A stretch of 64,000 nucleotides of DNA from Ahaetulla prasina (GCF_028640845.1 NC_080539.1:162221736-162285735), one strand, 5' to 3'. Counted from the stretch's first letter, positions 33,446-44,534 are shown. Translations and numbers: made by a program. The notes: generated from the letters alone by a model not told the origin.

Positions 33446-34053
33446 TGATCACCCTCGAAATCCTCTGAGAGAACATCGTCATGGTGAATGGAAGCAGAGT
33501 GGGCCACCGTATGCATGGCCGGAACCCTATGCATCTCCGCCGATGACTTCTCTGACATTTCATAGGCACGTGCCTCATCCAAGGCAGACTGGAGGGTAAT
33601 GTCCGTTCTAGATAAAAGACGGCATTGCAATCGCAAACTCCTCACGCCGCACACCAGCTGCACAAGAAGGGAGTCATCCAAGTTAGGGAACTCACACTCT
33701 ATAGCAGCGGTCCGGAGAGACGCCATATACAAGTTGATGGACTCCCCGTCCTTTTGGACCCTCTGGCGAAAGGCAAACTGTCTGGAAATGCGCGAAGGAG
33801 CTGGCGCATAATGAGCTCGCAATGTGCCCATCAAGGTGGCCCAAGGCACCGCAGAAACTGATTGAGGAGCCAACAGAGCTCTGGCCGTTGCAAACATTTG
33901 TGGGCCACAGGCATTCAGGAAATGGGCGCGTTTCCTATCTCCTGAGAGCTCGGTGAAATCGTTGGCTAGGAGATAACAGTCAAAACGCTCAACATACGCA
34001 TCCCACGTCTCGTAGGCCGGGTCATAGGGAGCGAAAGAGACCTTAGCCGCCAT
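33446..34053 (-). pseudogene. Ty3/Gypsy-type gag, partial
   Basis: The minus-strand frame starts at the ATG at 34051-34053 (MAAKVSFAPYDP), chosen because it matches the usual start of this gag type and lies shortly after the LTR and primer-binding site. The product would be a capsid-type structural polyprotein. Recognisable parts are ETWDAYVERFDCYLLAND near residues 14-31, KRAHFLNACGP at about 41-51, the ISRQFAFRQRVQKDGESI segment at about 90-107, and LLVQLVCGVRSLRLQCRLL at about 131-149, all typical of the capsid region of vertebrate Gypsy elements. The zinc knuckle and all of pol are absent. After about residue 200 the open frame is supplied by the adjoining hAT fragment. No evidence for domestication. 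Confidence 0.78.
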
Positions 34054-34151
34054 GGAGCAATGTGGATTGACAAGGATAGAGGATAAATAAACTCCCCTAC
34101 CGTAACCAGTACTCAACCGTCGCCTCAGGGATCCCACCTCCTCGTCGCCAG

Positions 34152-34359
34152 TGCTTCATTCAAAGAATGAAGAAGGAATGGAGGCTTGACGGTTAGCAAA
34201 AATCCTTTATTAACAACAAACTATCAGCAAGTAAAAATAGGGCAATATTCCCGAACAAACCAACTTCACACACAGCTGCTACTTATATAGCAGCTATCAC
34301 CTGTTGGCCAATGATGGCCACTCATTTATTAGCCAATAGGCAACGATTCTCTAGCCTCA
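34152..34359 (-). mobile_element. Gypsy-type 5' LTR
   Basis: On the minus strand it begins about TGAGGCTAGAGAATCG and ends ATGAAGCA, 208 bp. It contains TATATAAG (complement at 34287-34294 region) and an AATAAAGG signal (complement at 34207-34215). One base beyond its end the minus strand reads TGGCGACGAGGAGG, a plausible primer-binding site complementary to a tRNA 3' end. The gag start follows about 95 bases later. The outer boundary is inferred from TG/CA only. Confidence 0.6.
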
Positions 34360-34379
34360 TACGCTGCAATGTGCTTTTT

Positions 34380-35047
34380 ATCTTTTTAAAAACTTTGTAA
34401 AAGCATTTTTTACTACCGGCTCAGACAAATAGGTAGTAAAAAAAATGCTTTAAAAAAGTAAAAAAGAGGTTCCGACAATTGCACAGCACAGCTATGATCG
34501 TTGGAGCCTTTTTTTTTTTTTTACTTTTTTAAAGAATTTTTTTACAACCTATTTGGCCAAGCCAGTAGTAAAAAAAATGCTTTTTAAAGGTAAAAAAAGA
34601 GGCTCTGACAATCAAAGCTGTGCTGCGCGATCATCAGATTTTTTTACCTTTTAAAAGCATTTTTTTTACTACCAGCTTGGGAGAATAGCTAGTAAAAAAA
34701 TGCTTTAAAAAAGTAAAAAAAAGGTTCCGGCGATCATGCGGCACAGCTGTGATCGTCGGAGCCCTTTTTTATATTTTTAAAAGCATTTTTTACTATCTAT
34801 TCACCCGAGTCAGTAGTAAAAAAAAATGCCTAAAAAGTTAAAAAAAAAAAAGTTCCAATGATCAGCTGAGTGACGCACGATTGTCGTAACTTTTTTTTTT
34901 TTTACTTTTTAAAGCATTTTTAATTACCAGTTCTGGAGCCCCAGTAGTAAAAAATGCTAAAAAAGTTAAAAAAAAAAAAAAGTGAACCAGTAGCATATTT
35001 TACTACTGGTTCAGGCGAACTGGCCCAACCAGTAGCATTTTACCCCT
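34380..35047. repeat. array of imperfect palindromic units, probably hAT-derived
   Basis: About five units of 120-140 bp begin near 34391, 34526, 34657, 34776 and 34908. Each has a T-rich arm (GCATTTTTTACTACC), a short spacer and the complementary arm (GGTAGTAAAAAAAATGC). A second inverted pair follows around a GC-rich loop (GTTCCGACAATTGCACAGC ... GATCGTTGGAGCC). The right edge, ACCAGTAGCATTTTACCCCTG, is the terminus of the hAT-type miniature family, so the array seems to be an internal expansion of such an element. The left terminus was not found. Confidence 0.8.
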
Positions 35048-35054
35048 GGGCCAG

Positions 35055-35260
35055 TATTATGACATGGAGTGCTGTTACATTTCCCACTAAACTGGTACCC
35101 ATTGATCTACTTGCATGTGCATGCTTTCAAACTGCTAGGTGGGCAGGAGCCAAGGTGATGATGGGAGCTTGCTCCGTTGCATGGAGTCTTGAACCTGGGC
35201 TGCTGGCTTTCCAGATGACAAGTTAATGTTCGAACCACTGAACCACCATGCCACCCTAGC
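35055..35260 (-). mobile_element. Sauria-type SINE, 5' part
   Basis: Reverse-oriented copy of the same region as 17325-17540: GGTACCCATTGATCTACTTG, CAAACTGCTAGGTGGGCAGG, and the head complement ending ACCACTGAACCACCATGCCA. Confidence 0.7.
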
Positions 35261-35261
35261 C

Positions 35262-36055
35262 ACTAGGTGGTAGGAAAATAAATCCAGAAATGGTTTCGCT
35301 GCCATCTGCTGGCCAGCTGAATCTTTGCAGCCCAGATGTCACAAGTAAGTCTTCACCTACAGTTGCAGGAAGCATACTTTCTCAGTATTTCTTAGCAGTG
35401 CTCCAGACTAAACCTGGGAATTTCTACAGGCAGAAAAGATACTCTGCTATCGAAGTATTGCTGTTCCCTTTCTTTCGGAATAATCTCATGGGGAAAATTA
35501 CTGCCATAAATGTTCTGGCCAAATTTATACCTTTCTAACTAAACCAGTGCAATTTAATACAGATTTGATCAATATCAAATCAAAAAGCCCCCCCTTTTCC
35601 CCCCCTCTACCTTCACTGCCCACCACTAGTCATTTTCATTGTTTTATTGTATATACAGTCTTGTTTCGAGGCAATTTCTATATAATTCAGTTGCTCCAAA
35701 GTTTTTCTTTTCTACTGTTGAGTTTGCTGTAACTCTCATGTTTCATGCAGTATTCTTTCCCTATCATTTCACATCATTCTTCCCTTGAGCTTCACTTCTA
35801 GCCTTCTGCAGCAAAGAGGATGCATTTTCATGAAAATATGAATAGGAACTGTAGGTGTTAGCATTTAACTGCCTTTTTACAGAAAAAAAAACCCATAAAG
35901 CTTTGGAGAACACTGGCTATTTCTGAAGCATCTTTAAAAGTCATTAAGACATCCACGATATTTTAAAATTAATAAAAGGGAGCTTGCATTTTAAATTTTA
36001 ATTTGGTACAGAAAGATATAACAGGGGAGATGCTCTAGCTTTTGTCTTACTTATA
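35262..36055. other. unassigned sequence
   Basis: Contains C-rich and A-rich runs (35588-35610, 35881-35892). No element or exon recognised. Confidence 0.5.
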
Positions 36056-36091
36056 AAACTGCTTTTCTACATGCAAGATGGAAATACAGTG

Positions 36092-36500
36092 CAGGTAGTC
36101 CTTGACCTATGACCAAAATTGAGCCTCAAATTTCCATTGATAAGCAAGGCAGTTCTTGCTGATCCATTTTGTGACCTTTTTTGGGCCATTGTTCTTAAGC
36201 AAATTATTGCCATTATTAAGTGAATTGTGCAGTCATTAAGCGAATCCAGCTTCCCCCCCCCTTGACTTTATTTATTGGAAGCCAAGTTGGGAAGGTCACA
36301 AAGGGTGATCACATGACCCCAGGATGCTGCAACTATTATGAATACATGCCAGTTGCCAAGCACCTGAATTTTGATCATATGACTATGGGATTGCTGCAAT
36401 GATCATAAGTGTAAAAAAAGATCATAAGTCACTCTTGAAAAGAGTGAAAATGCTATTGTAATTGTCACTAAATGAATGGTTGTGAGTCAAGGACTACCTG
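36092..36500. mobile_element. TA-type miniature DNA transposon
   Basis: Left end CAGGTAGTCCTTGACCTATG, right end AGTCAAGGACTACCTG followed by TA. Same family as 6740-7139. The 28 bases before the left end (CTTTTCTACATGCAAGAT and following) also match those before the copy at 6740. Confidence 0.72.
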
Positions 36501-36705
36501 TAGAGGTGCTGGGATGTGATACTCTAGATGATCAGTAAAAACAGCAGAGAGATCCAGGAATACCCCTTTGTTGCTTTTTAGAAAGAAATAGTTGGAGATC
36601 CAATGTATTGCATTGGTTAAAGTATGGAGTTAGGACAATTCATTTCAAACCACCTTCAACTATATAACTCACAGAATAATTCCAGGCCAATCGCTCTCTT
36701 TCACC

Positions 36706-37063
36706 CAGTGGTCAAATCCTCCTTGGATCACCACCAGTTCGCTGTCCACGCATGCATGGTGCGCGCCATTGCACGCGTGCACCAAAAGTACACTGTGTGC
36801 ACATACACAGTATACATCAAACGTGTGCTTCACATGGAAAAAGAGGACTTCACTAGGTAAGTAGAACAGTGAAGAGGGGGAAACAGCTGTGCCGTGTGAT
36901 TCAGCTTCCCTAGTGAAGCTAAACCGCACGGCCTGGCTGATAGTCAGAAATATCGGTTCGGACAAACCGGTAGCTTTTTTTAACTACCGGTTCAAGCGAA
37001 CTGGTAGTTTTTATCACTACCGGTTCACCCGGACCGGAGAGAACCAGTAGCATTTCACCCCTG
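36706..37063. mobile_element. hAT-type miniature DNA transposon
   Basis: Ends CAGTGGTCAAATCC / GCATTTCACCCCTG. Flanking 8-mers CTTTCACC (36698-36705) and CTCTCACC (37064-37071) differ at one base. The right part contains nested ACTACCGGTTC palindromes around 36960-37030. Confidence 0.8.
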
Positions 37064-37299
37064 CTCTCACCTCTGTCTATGGATAACTCTACACTGTAAA
37101 GAGAGATGTTACAGCCAAGTCACCACCCTATCCTGGGGCTACTAGATGATAACAATCCTAGATCTTTAGACCTTTCTTTCCTGAGGATTCAGATCAAGAT
37201 GGAGCAACCTACGGCTACCAAGTTCCCTGTTGCAACCCTCTCTGCTCACGATTCCTGAAAAAAATGACAATATTTTCCCTGCTATCTTTTTTTTTTTTA

Positions 37300-37556
37300 A
37301 TTTACATTTATATCCCGCCCTTCTCCGAAGACTCAGGGCAGCTTACAGTGTGTAAGGCAATAGTCTCATTCTATTTGTATATTTACAAAGTCAACTTATT
37401 GCCCCCCCAACAATCTGGGTCCTCATTTTACCTACCTTATAAAGGATGGAAGGCTGAGTCAACCTTGGACCTGGTGGGACTCGAACCTGCAGTAATTGCA
37501 GGCAGCTGTGTTTTAATAACAGGCTTCTTACAGCCTGAGCCACACCGCGGCCCTTG
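37300..37556 (-). mobile_element. tRNA-derived SINE with LINE-type tail
   Basis: A full-length-looking minus-strand copy. The tail complement is ATATCCCGCCCTTCTCCGAA, the body CAACAATCTGGGTCCTCATT, the B box complement GGGACTCGAACCTGCAG, and the head complement ending GCCACACCGCGGCCC. It is the best-preserved copy of the SINE at 1010. Confidence 0.8.
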
Positions 37557-37559
37557 AAA

Positions 37560-37974
37560 TAAAGTAACTGTGAAATAAGCAGATAAGCAGACCAAAGGAT
37601 ATGGTGGAATTTGCAGAGGGTATGAATCTTCCCAGGCTCTAAAACAATATCATGAAGTCCAGATCTATGAAGCCACTGTTTATATTTCATGAACAAGGAA
37701 AGTGTTCCCTGCGAGCCCCTGCGAGCCAAGAAGTGCTCCACTGATAGGATCTTGACCCACCAATCCAGGTCAGCAACCAGTCAGGAAGCTGTGTCAGCAA
37801 TATCTCAGTTCATGACAAGGGTCTGAATCCTCAGTCCAGTTTTCTTTGGTCTGGATTCCTCCTCCCTCACGTATACTTTGAGGATACATTTGCCTGACTC
37901 CTTAGATTCTTAGTAGTTCAGCACTTCTAAAAGATGCCAGATTATTCAACAACACATGACTGAAGCAAGCCATG
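37560..37974. other. unassigned sequence
   Basis: No recognised feature. Confidence 0.45.
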
Positions 37975-37982
37975 GGTTAAGA

Positions 37983-38101
37983 CAGGGGTGTCAAACTCAT
38001 GTCATCACAGTGCATCATGTGACGTATTGGGACTTTTTTCCCCCCTTCACTAAACCAGGCATGATGCATCCGGCCCGCAGGCTACGAGTTTGACAGCCCT
38101 A
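37983..38101. mobile_element. hAT-type miniature element (GTGTCAAACTC family)
   Basis: Left end CAGGGGTGTCAAACTC, right end GAGTTTGACAGCCCTA. Flanks GGTTAAGA (37975-37982) and GTTTAAGA (38102-38109) differ at one base. Confidence 0.78.
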
Positions 38102-38326
38102 GTTTAAGATAATGTAGGAATGCATCCATTGAATTTTGAGGATAAAGAGGAGCTGAAGAGGGAGAACTATATGTATTGTTTTGATTTGAGCACTTGAGAG
38201 AAGAAGCCGTTTTAACTCACTTTGAGTTCTGAGAGAAAATAAGTTTAATAAATAAGTAAGGTGGGGGGAAAATACAGCTAGAGATAAACCAACTGCAAAA
38301 GGAAAAATAATCAACTTTATTTTACC

Positions 38327-38969
38327 TGTGATGACACAGGGCAAGGCACGGAGGCAACACAGCCAGCTGATAGTGCAAACTCTCCTTTATTGCTCCAGCA
38401 AGTCCTGGAGCAAAGTGCTCACAGACACACCTCCAGCAGCCTCTTGCTACAAGTAGTCCAACAAAACACTGTTAGCATGATGGCTTCAAGGGAAGAAGTC
38501 AAGCAAGGCAAAGGAACAAGGCAGCAATAAGGCAAGAAGTCGAGCAAACTCCAGACACCAGCGACAGCACACAAAACTCAACTACAATTCCGTGCTTGTT
38601 CCCTACAAGTGCCCCTCCCTACAGCATCTCCTTGAATCTCAGTCCCAAGGTGTGTCTTGGGATGGGACACTCTCCTTCTGAGTCGTCGGATCAGCCTGCA
38701 CTGCTCCAGCCTCCTCTCCATTCTCCATGCTGGGGGTCAGGAGGGGATGGTCCTTGCTTGTTGCCTGAACTCTGTAGCTCCTCATCTTCACTGTCTGTCC
38801 TCTCTTCCCACCCTCTCTCAGTTGTCCTGTCCCTGTTCTTCCCTGCTGGCAAGCTGTCTGAGGCCTGAGGGATCCAGGGCTGCCTCTCCTGCTCCTCCAG
38901 AGCCAACAAGGCTGCCCCAATTCTGGCTCGTCCTCCTCCATGGACTCAGGCTCCGACTGGGCCATGACA
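38327..38969 (-). mobile_element. solo LTR with 5-bp target duplication
   Basis: On the minus strand the 643-bp unit starts TGTCATGGCCCAGTCGGA and ends ATCACA. The direct 5-mer TTACC lies on both sides (38322-38326, 38970-38974). A CAATAAA signal (complement of TTTATTG at 38391-38397) lies about 65 bp from the 3' end, as expected for R/U5. No internal sequence is present, so it is a product of LTR-LTR recombination. The family could be an endogenous retrovirus or a Gypsy element; the LTR alone does not decide. Overlapping ORFs of about 120 codons inside it are not credible genes. Confidence 0.75.
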
Positions 38970-38974
38970 TTACC

Positions 38975-39400
38975 ATTACAAATAAAACACTGGTTCATGA
39001 ACCTATGGTAAAACGTAGCTGAGTTACTATAGAAAATAATTCAGTTGTCTGCAAGTTGCCAACCACAATAAAAGACAAGAGGTCATAGAGCAAATCAGAA
39101 CAACTTGACTTCTTCACTTTTAGAAGTGATATGGCTTTGGTAAGCATCTTTAAAGGGGTGTTTTGCATGAAACATTGCACCCTACAAATGCACTGAAAGC
39201 AAAGGATCTTGATCACCTCCAGAAATGAAGATGACAAAATAAGGATGAAATAACATCACTATCTTCCTTGGGAATTCATTTCAAGACTTCAGTAGATTAA
39301 GATGTTCTAAAAGTGTAGGATTTTAAATCAGGGATAAATGGCACTCAATATATGTGAAAATGATTGATTGATTGAGATTGACTCTTGGGAAACATATAGT
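38975..39400. other. unassigned sequence
   Basis: No recognised feature. Confidence 0.45.
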
Positions 39401-39885
39401 TACCGTATTTTTCGGAGTATAAGATACACCTTTCCCCCCCCTAAAAGGGGGTGAAAATTTAGGTGCATCTTATACACCAAATGTAGCTCCGCCCACCCAC
39501 TGACCCCCATCCTTTGGCCTCTGCCTCCCAGCAAGTTACCTCCTTGCAGCAAGCAGCAAGAAGAAACAGCCCATTTCAGCTTTAGCGCAGCCTAATTAGC
39601 ACGAGTTGCTTGTCTGTTGGATCGGCCTCCCAACTCTCAGCTGTTTTGCATGGGCCTCTGTTGCTTGCTGCAAGGAGGTAAATTGCTGGGAGCAGTTTTT
39701 TTTTTCTTCTGCTAAACAAGCTATGCTGAAAATGAAAATGAAAGTAAAGCAGTCTATTTGTAGTTTGCTGCAAGGAGGCAAAATTGCTGGGAGGCAGAGC
39801 CAGAGTTCTTTTTCTTGTTTTCCTCACCAAAAAAGGTAAGTGTGTCTTATAGTCCAGAGCGTCTTATACTCCAAAAAATACAGTA
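39401..39885. mobile_element. TA-flanked element with CGTATTTTTCGGAGTATAAG ends
   Basis: Left end TACCGTATTTTTCGGAGTAT, right end ATACTCCAAAAAATACAGTA, inverted repeats with TA at each outer edge. The interior contains a second near-palindromic theme (TTGCTGCAAGGAGG occurring directly twice). No transposase. A Tc1/mariner-type duplication is the simplest reading. Confidence 0.72.
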
Positions 39886-39929
39886 ACTTTTTTCCCAGAT
39901 AATCTCTCTTCATTCTGGTCTTCAAGGAT

Positions 39930-40360
39930 TCTCAGTGGTTCATTTGTTGCTGTTGTAATCAAGTCCATCCATCTGGCTGCTGATGATCTGCTTCTTCCCT
40001 TTCTTTCAGTCTACTCCAAGGAGCAAGGTATTGTAGGGTACAATATATCCAAATATATTAATTTGAGCCTTGTCATCTGGGCACAAGTGAGAACACTGGC
40101 TTGATTTGTTCTATGATCCATTTGTTTGATTTCTTGGCTATCCATGGTATTTTCAAGAGTTTCTCCAACATCAAAGTTGGAGAAGGTCAATATTCTTTCC
40201 ATCCTACTTCTTCAAAGTCCAATTTTGCATCAACTGAGGATCACAGATAAAATCGTTGTCACAACAATTCTGACCTTTTTAGGCATAAATACATCTTGGC
40301 ATCTCAATATTTTTTTCCAAAGCCTCCATTACTACTTTTTCAAATGCTAATCTGCCACAC
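39930..40360 (-). mobile_element. RTE-BovB LINE, 3' end
   Basis: Minus-strand sequence encodes KQMDHRTNQASVLTCAQMTR in one frame and an AQMTRLKL segment, matching the BovB C-terminus seen at 2.4 kb. Interrupted on the right by an L2 3' end; 40836-41020 may be its continuation. Confidence 0.6.
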
Positions 40361-40835
40361 ATTTATTTATTTTATTTTTATTTTTCAGATTTATATACCG
40401 CCCTATCTTCCTAGGGACTCAGGGCGGTTCACAGGCAATTAAAAGCAAACATATAAATACAATTTAAAATAACACATAAAAAACTTATTCAATAGCCAAA
40501 TTATTAAAACCATATAAATACTAAAAACCCCATTAAAACCAATAAATTAAAAAAACTAACCCAGCCCCGCGCAAATAAATAGGTGTGTTTTGAGCTCGCG
40601 ACGAAAGGTTCGGAGGTCCGGAAGTTGACGAAGTCCTGGAGGGAGTTCGTTCCAGAGGGTGGGAGCCCCCACAGAGAAGGCCCTTCCCCTGGGCGTCGCC
40701 CGACGGCACTGCCTAGCCGACGGCACCCTGAGGAGTCCCTCTCTGTGAGAGCGGACGGGTCGGTGAGAGGTATTCGGTAGCAGCAGGCGGTCCCGTAAGT
40801 AACCCGGCCCTATGCCATGGAGCGCTTTAAAGATT
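40361..40835 (-). mobile_element. L2-type LINE 3' end
   Basis: Minus strand: C-terminus of ORF2 (within 40556-40830), then a 3' UTR and the terminal ATATACCGCCCTATCTTCCT complement with an AT-rich tail. It sits inside BovB-like sequence. Truncated on the 5' side at the CCATGGAGCGCTTTAAAG segment, the same place where several other L2 fragments in this window break. Confidence 0.78.
40556..40835 (-). pseudogene. L2 ORF2 C-terminus
   Basis: Encodes ALHGIGPGYLRDRLLLP, SVGAPTLWNELPPGLRQLPD and FRRELKTHLFICAGLG, the conserved end of L2-type ORF2 downstream of the RT thumb. The open frame continues upstream (to 41011) through non-L2 flanking sequence. Only about 90 residues of the normal polyprotein are present. 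Confidence 0.8.
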
Positions 40836-41019
40836 TCTTGACTGCTAGTTCCTTTAGTGATGATAGTCAATCCTAAAACAGAAGCTAACCACCTTCTTTC
40901 CCATATACTGTCCCATCTCATTGCATGAGAACAATGAAATGTTCTGATACTTCCATTTTCCTGAAGACATTCCACAGCTTGACATAGATTATATAAATGA
41001 AGAGCTTTCAATTGTCACA

Positions 41020-42170
41020 TTGATTTCTCTTGGATATATTTTGATTTTCTTAATTTTCTAGCATGCATCAATAATAATGTCTCCTGTATCTCAGCATTTT
41101 CTAAAACCAGCTTGAACACTTGGCAATTCCATTTTCTTGTAGGGTTCTAATTTGTGTTGGTCTCATTTACTTTTCAAAATATGGTTCCCCTAACATGTCA
41201 TTCAAAGACCAAGTGGAGCTCTTGGCCTAAGAGTGTTGTTCACTCATTTCTTAAGACAACTAACTGTACTTTTTATGTTCTTGCTCATTTACTTAGCTAG
41301 CTTCTCATTACCTGCCTTAAGGTTGGGACTATGGAATGCAGGTCAGTACCTTTCCTTTCAATGATTCTAAGGTTATTCAAACAATAACCTCAGGATTGTA
41401 TCAATAAACCAATTGTAAGCAACCTCCAAACTAATTGACTAACTTCAGTAGAACACCGTATGAATTTTGAACCAGTGAACTGAAAAAAAAATTGATGTGA
41501 TTTACAAGGATAATATTTTTGTTTTAGCAATGTACTAAGGTAGCTCTGGAACTATAAGCATATCATACCTATTAATTACTTTCTCCAAGCCCTCTCTACT
41601 GTCCACCATGTCATCAGGCCTTTTAGAAGCTAATCACTTAGTCTTATCACTATTTTGTCAGCAGTTCCTTTTTTTGTTGTTGTTCATAAGTCAGAAGGCC
41701 CACTGGGAAAAACTTTTATGATAGTCTGTATTACAATACGAACTGTATTGTTCAATAAAAACAAAAGTATGAAGCTAAACGGGGGTGAATTCAGCTCTCC
41801 CACTTGCTTGGAAAAGCTGTCTAGCACATGCTGAGACAATTCAAAAGCTTTCTGGTTTTAACTGTAGTTCTTAAATGAGCAGACATCAACATCTGATTAC
41901 GTTTGAAATCATACGATTTCCCCCATGTGTTCGTCTACCAGCACTCCATCTTACCTCAGGGTAAACTAACTCTTAGTCATCTACAAAAAATTAAAATTTC
42001 AATCTTAAAAAAGGCTACTTTGTAGCACATCAGTTATGTATATTTTGAACTCACACTATACTGCGAAGGTTCTTCCACCTCCCATCCTCTTCTCCTGTAT
42101 TGGTAGTCTACATACATTTATTTTCTTTTTTTGTTAGCAAAGCTATTATTTGCTTGTTTATGTATTTGTT
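41020..42170. other. unassigned sequence
   Basis: No recognised element or exon. Confidence 0.5.
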
Positions 42171-42174
42171 CATT

Positions 42175-42505
42175 AAGATGCTGAACTTGTCGATCAGATG
42201 GTCAGCAGTTCAATGGTTTGAATCCCTAGTGCCATGTAACAGAGTGAGCTCTCGTTACTTGTCCCAGCTTCTGCTAACCTAGTAGTTTGAAAGCAGGTAA
42301 AAAATGCAAATAGAAAAGTAGGGACCACCTTTGGTGGGAAGGTAACAGCGCTCTGTGTGCCTTTGGCATTTAGTCCTGCCAGCCACATGACCATGGAGAC
42401 GTCTTCGGACAGTGGTGGCTCTTCGGCTTTGAAACAGAGATGAGCACCGCCCTCTAGAGTCAGGAATGACTAGCACGCATGTGCGGGGGAAACTTTACCT
42501 TTACT
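42175..42505 (+). mobile_element. Sauria-type SINE, near full length
   Basis: tRNA-like head with a B box (AATGGTTTGAATCCCTAG), body phrases CGTTACTTGTCCCAGCTTCT, GGGACCACCTTTGGTGGGAA, CCAGCCACATGACCATGG, CTTCGGACAGTGGTGGCTC, then the tail ATGACTAGCACGCATGTGCG and AACTTTACCTTTA. The most complete copy in the window. Its Bov-B-like tail fits the presence of BovB LINEs here. Confidence 0.85.
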
Positions 42506-42579
42506 GTATCTCATCTTTAATATTTTAAAAATAATTAAAGGCAATGAACATATCAAACACACATTCTTTCTCCTATTTG

Positions 42580-42740
42580 CTCTATAACAACAACTCTGTG
42601 AGGTGGGTTGGACTAAAAGAGAGAAAGTGATTGGCCCAAGGTCAACCAGATGGCTTGCCTAGCTAAGTTGGGACTAGAACTTATGGTCTCCTGGTTTGTA
42701 GCCTGGTGCCTTAGCCACTAAACCAAACTGGCCCAAATTT
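42580..42740 (-). mobile_element. MIR-like SINE
   Basis: Reverse orientation: AACAACTCTGTGAGGTGGGT, TGGCCCAAGGTCAACCAG, GGACTAGAACTTATGGTC, CTTAGCCACTAAACC. This is the CORE-like pattern of ancient amniote MIR-type SINEs. Confidence 0.65.
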
Positions 42741-42954
42741 GCTAACCCATTAATTTTCCAATGTACCTCATCCTGCTATTTGGGAAGAGTTATTTGCAAA
42801 GAAAGGAGCACACAGTGGTTATTCCTGAGCATGATTTGTTTTTAGCAAAAGTGTAACATTCAATTATAGCAAAGTTTTATATCTGCTTATGATCATATCA
42901 GAATATATGTGTGCTGTGCATTATAATTGTGCTATGCTATGAGGACTGTGAAAA

Positions 42955-43440
42955 TATATACAGACCCCTCACATCCTGGGCATAAACTGTTTCAACTCCT
43001 ACCCTCAAAACAACGCTACAGAGCACTGCACACCAGAACAACTAGACACAAGAACAGTTTCTTCCCGAATGCCATCACTCTGCTAAACAAATAATTCCCT
43101 CAACACTGTCAAACTATTTACTAAATCTGCACTACTATTAATTTTCTCACCGTTCCCACCATCCATCTCCTTCCACTTATGACTGTATGACTGTAATGTT
43201 GTTGCTTGATATTGATTGTTTCCTGATTGCTTATTTGTATCCTATGACTATCATTAAGTGTTGTACCTTAGAATTCTTGATGAATGCATCTTTTATGTAC
43301 ACTGAGAGCATACGCACCAGGACAAATTCCTTGTGTGTCCAATCATACTTGGCCAATAAAAAATTCTATTCTATTCTATTCTATTCTATTCTATTCTATT
43401 CTATTCTATTCTATTCTATTCTATTCTATTCTATTCTATC
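42955..43440 (+). mobile_element. CR1 LINE 3' end with (TTCTA)n tail
   Basis: The C-terminal coding remnant reads DPSHPGHKLFQLLP, then TRHKNSFFPNAITLLNK and a stop near 43091. The 3' UTR has ATGACTGTATGACTG, CCTTGTGTGTCCAATCATAC and TTGGCCAATAAAAAATTCTA. The end runs straight into about 13 TTCTA units (43372-43439). Snake CR1 elements are known to seed AATAG-type microsatellites in this way. Confidence 0.85.
43372..43439. repeat. (TTCTA)n microsatellite seeded by CR1
   Basis: Pure pentanucleotide array contiguous with the CR1 3' end. Confidence 0.95.
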
Positions 43441-43441
43441 A

Positions 43442-43937
43442 GCACTATGGCTAGAAGGCAGAAAACAACAGTTTTAACTTTAGGACATCCTCTGCTAAAG
43501 CAATCCAAAGTTCATTCAACCTTGTGATTCACCGAGTAGGTGGCACCTTTATGGTTGATAACCATGGTTCTTTTTTATAGTACGCTTGGAAGAAATGCAA
43601 AAATCCAAACATTAATGATGTCTCAACTCAGTACTGAGAAATGCATATGAGGAGAGTTTGATTTCAAAGAGAGTCTGATTTCCTCAGCATCTGCAATTGT
43701 ATCTATTTATGTGGCTCTGTTGAACAGAGTATAGAAAAAAAATAGAAATTATGAAAAATAAATTTGTATCTCCTTGCCTGTTATAAAACAATTCAATTGT
43801 CACGTCACATGTGTCCTATCAGCTTCTTTGAGCGTACGATACATTTTGCAAATCAACAATCAACAAGCCAAGCAGCTTAACTGCATTTTATCCAGCACCA
43901 CACACTCCCTTCTAACTGAAAAGAAAGTCTAGACTGT
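43442..43937. other. unassigned sequence
   Basis: No recognised feature. Confidence 0.45.
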
Positions 43938-43945
43938 AACCTGAT

Positions 43946-44534
43946 CGGGGTGAAATGCTCCCGGTTCGGACCGGCTCACATGATCCGGTAGCGATGGCGG
44001 CTGCTGGTTTGGAGGACCGGTAGCAAAAATCCCTGGCCCCACCTTCCCGTCTCTGCTGAGCCACACCATCAGCAGAGGGTTTTTTTTTTTTACTTTTAAA
44101 AGCAGGTTTTTCTTCAGCCAAAACATGCCTTTAAAAGTAAAAAAAAGCCTTTGAGGATCCCACCCCTCAGCTGAGATCGGCAGATCCTTTAAACTTTAAA
44201 AAAAAATATTGAAGGCTCCTCTAGCAATCTCACCTGAGTTCCTCATCAGCAGAACCTTAAAAAACATGTTTTCTGTAGAAAACATGTAGAACACCTCCTT
44301 TTTGAGAGATTCTAAGGCACTTACCTGATTACTGATTGACCGCATGGCTTTTTTCCCAGCCCGAAAGCCCCAGTTTCACTTTCAGCACCAGACAGAACTA
44401 ATCTAAACTTAGCTAATCTATTTTATCACTGAGTAACTAATGCTGGCTGGCTTTGCATCTGACCACCAAGCCACGCCCACCAATTAAGCCACGCCCACAG
44501 AACTGGTAAGGAAAATTTTTAGATTTCACCCCTG
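43946..44534. mobile_element. hAT-type non-autonomous element
   Basis: Ends CGGGGTGAAATGCTCC / TTTAGATTTCACCCCTG, perfect 8-bp duplications AACCTGAT (43938-43945 and 44535-44542). Sister of the element at 8195-9070, without its microsatellites. The interior has ACTTTTAAAAGCAGG / CCTTTAAAAGTAAAAAA inverted segments. Confidence 0.9.

Noticed and set aside
38639..39022. ORFs of 119-121 codons on both strands
   Set aside because: Inside or overlapping the solo LTR. No conserved domain visible.
42205..42240. Possible tRNA gene from an internal promoter-like TTTGAATCCC
   Set aside because: The B-box-like motif belongs to the Sauria-type SINE. No cloverleaf can be formed. The same applies to other SINE heads in the window.
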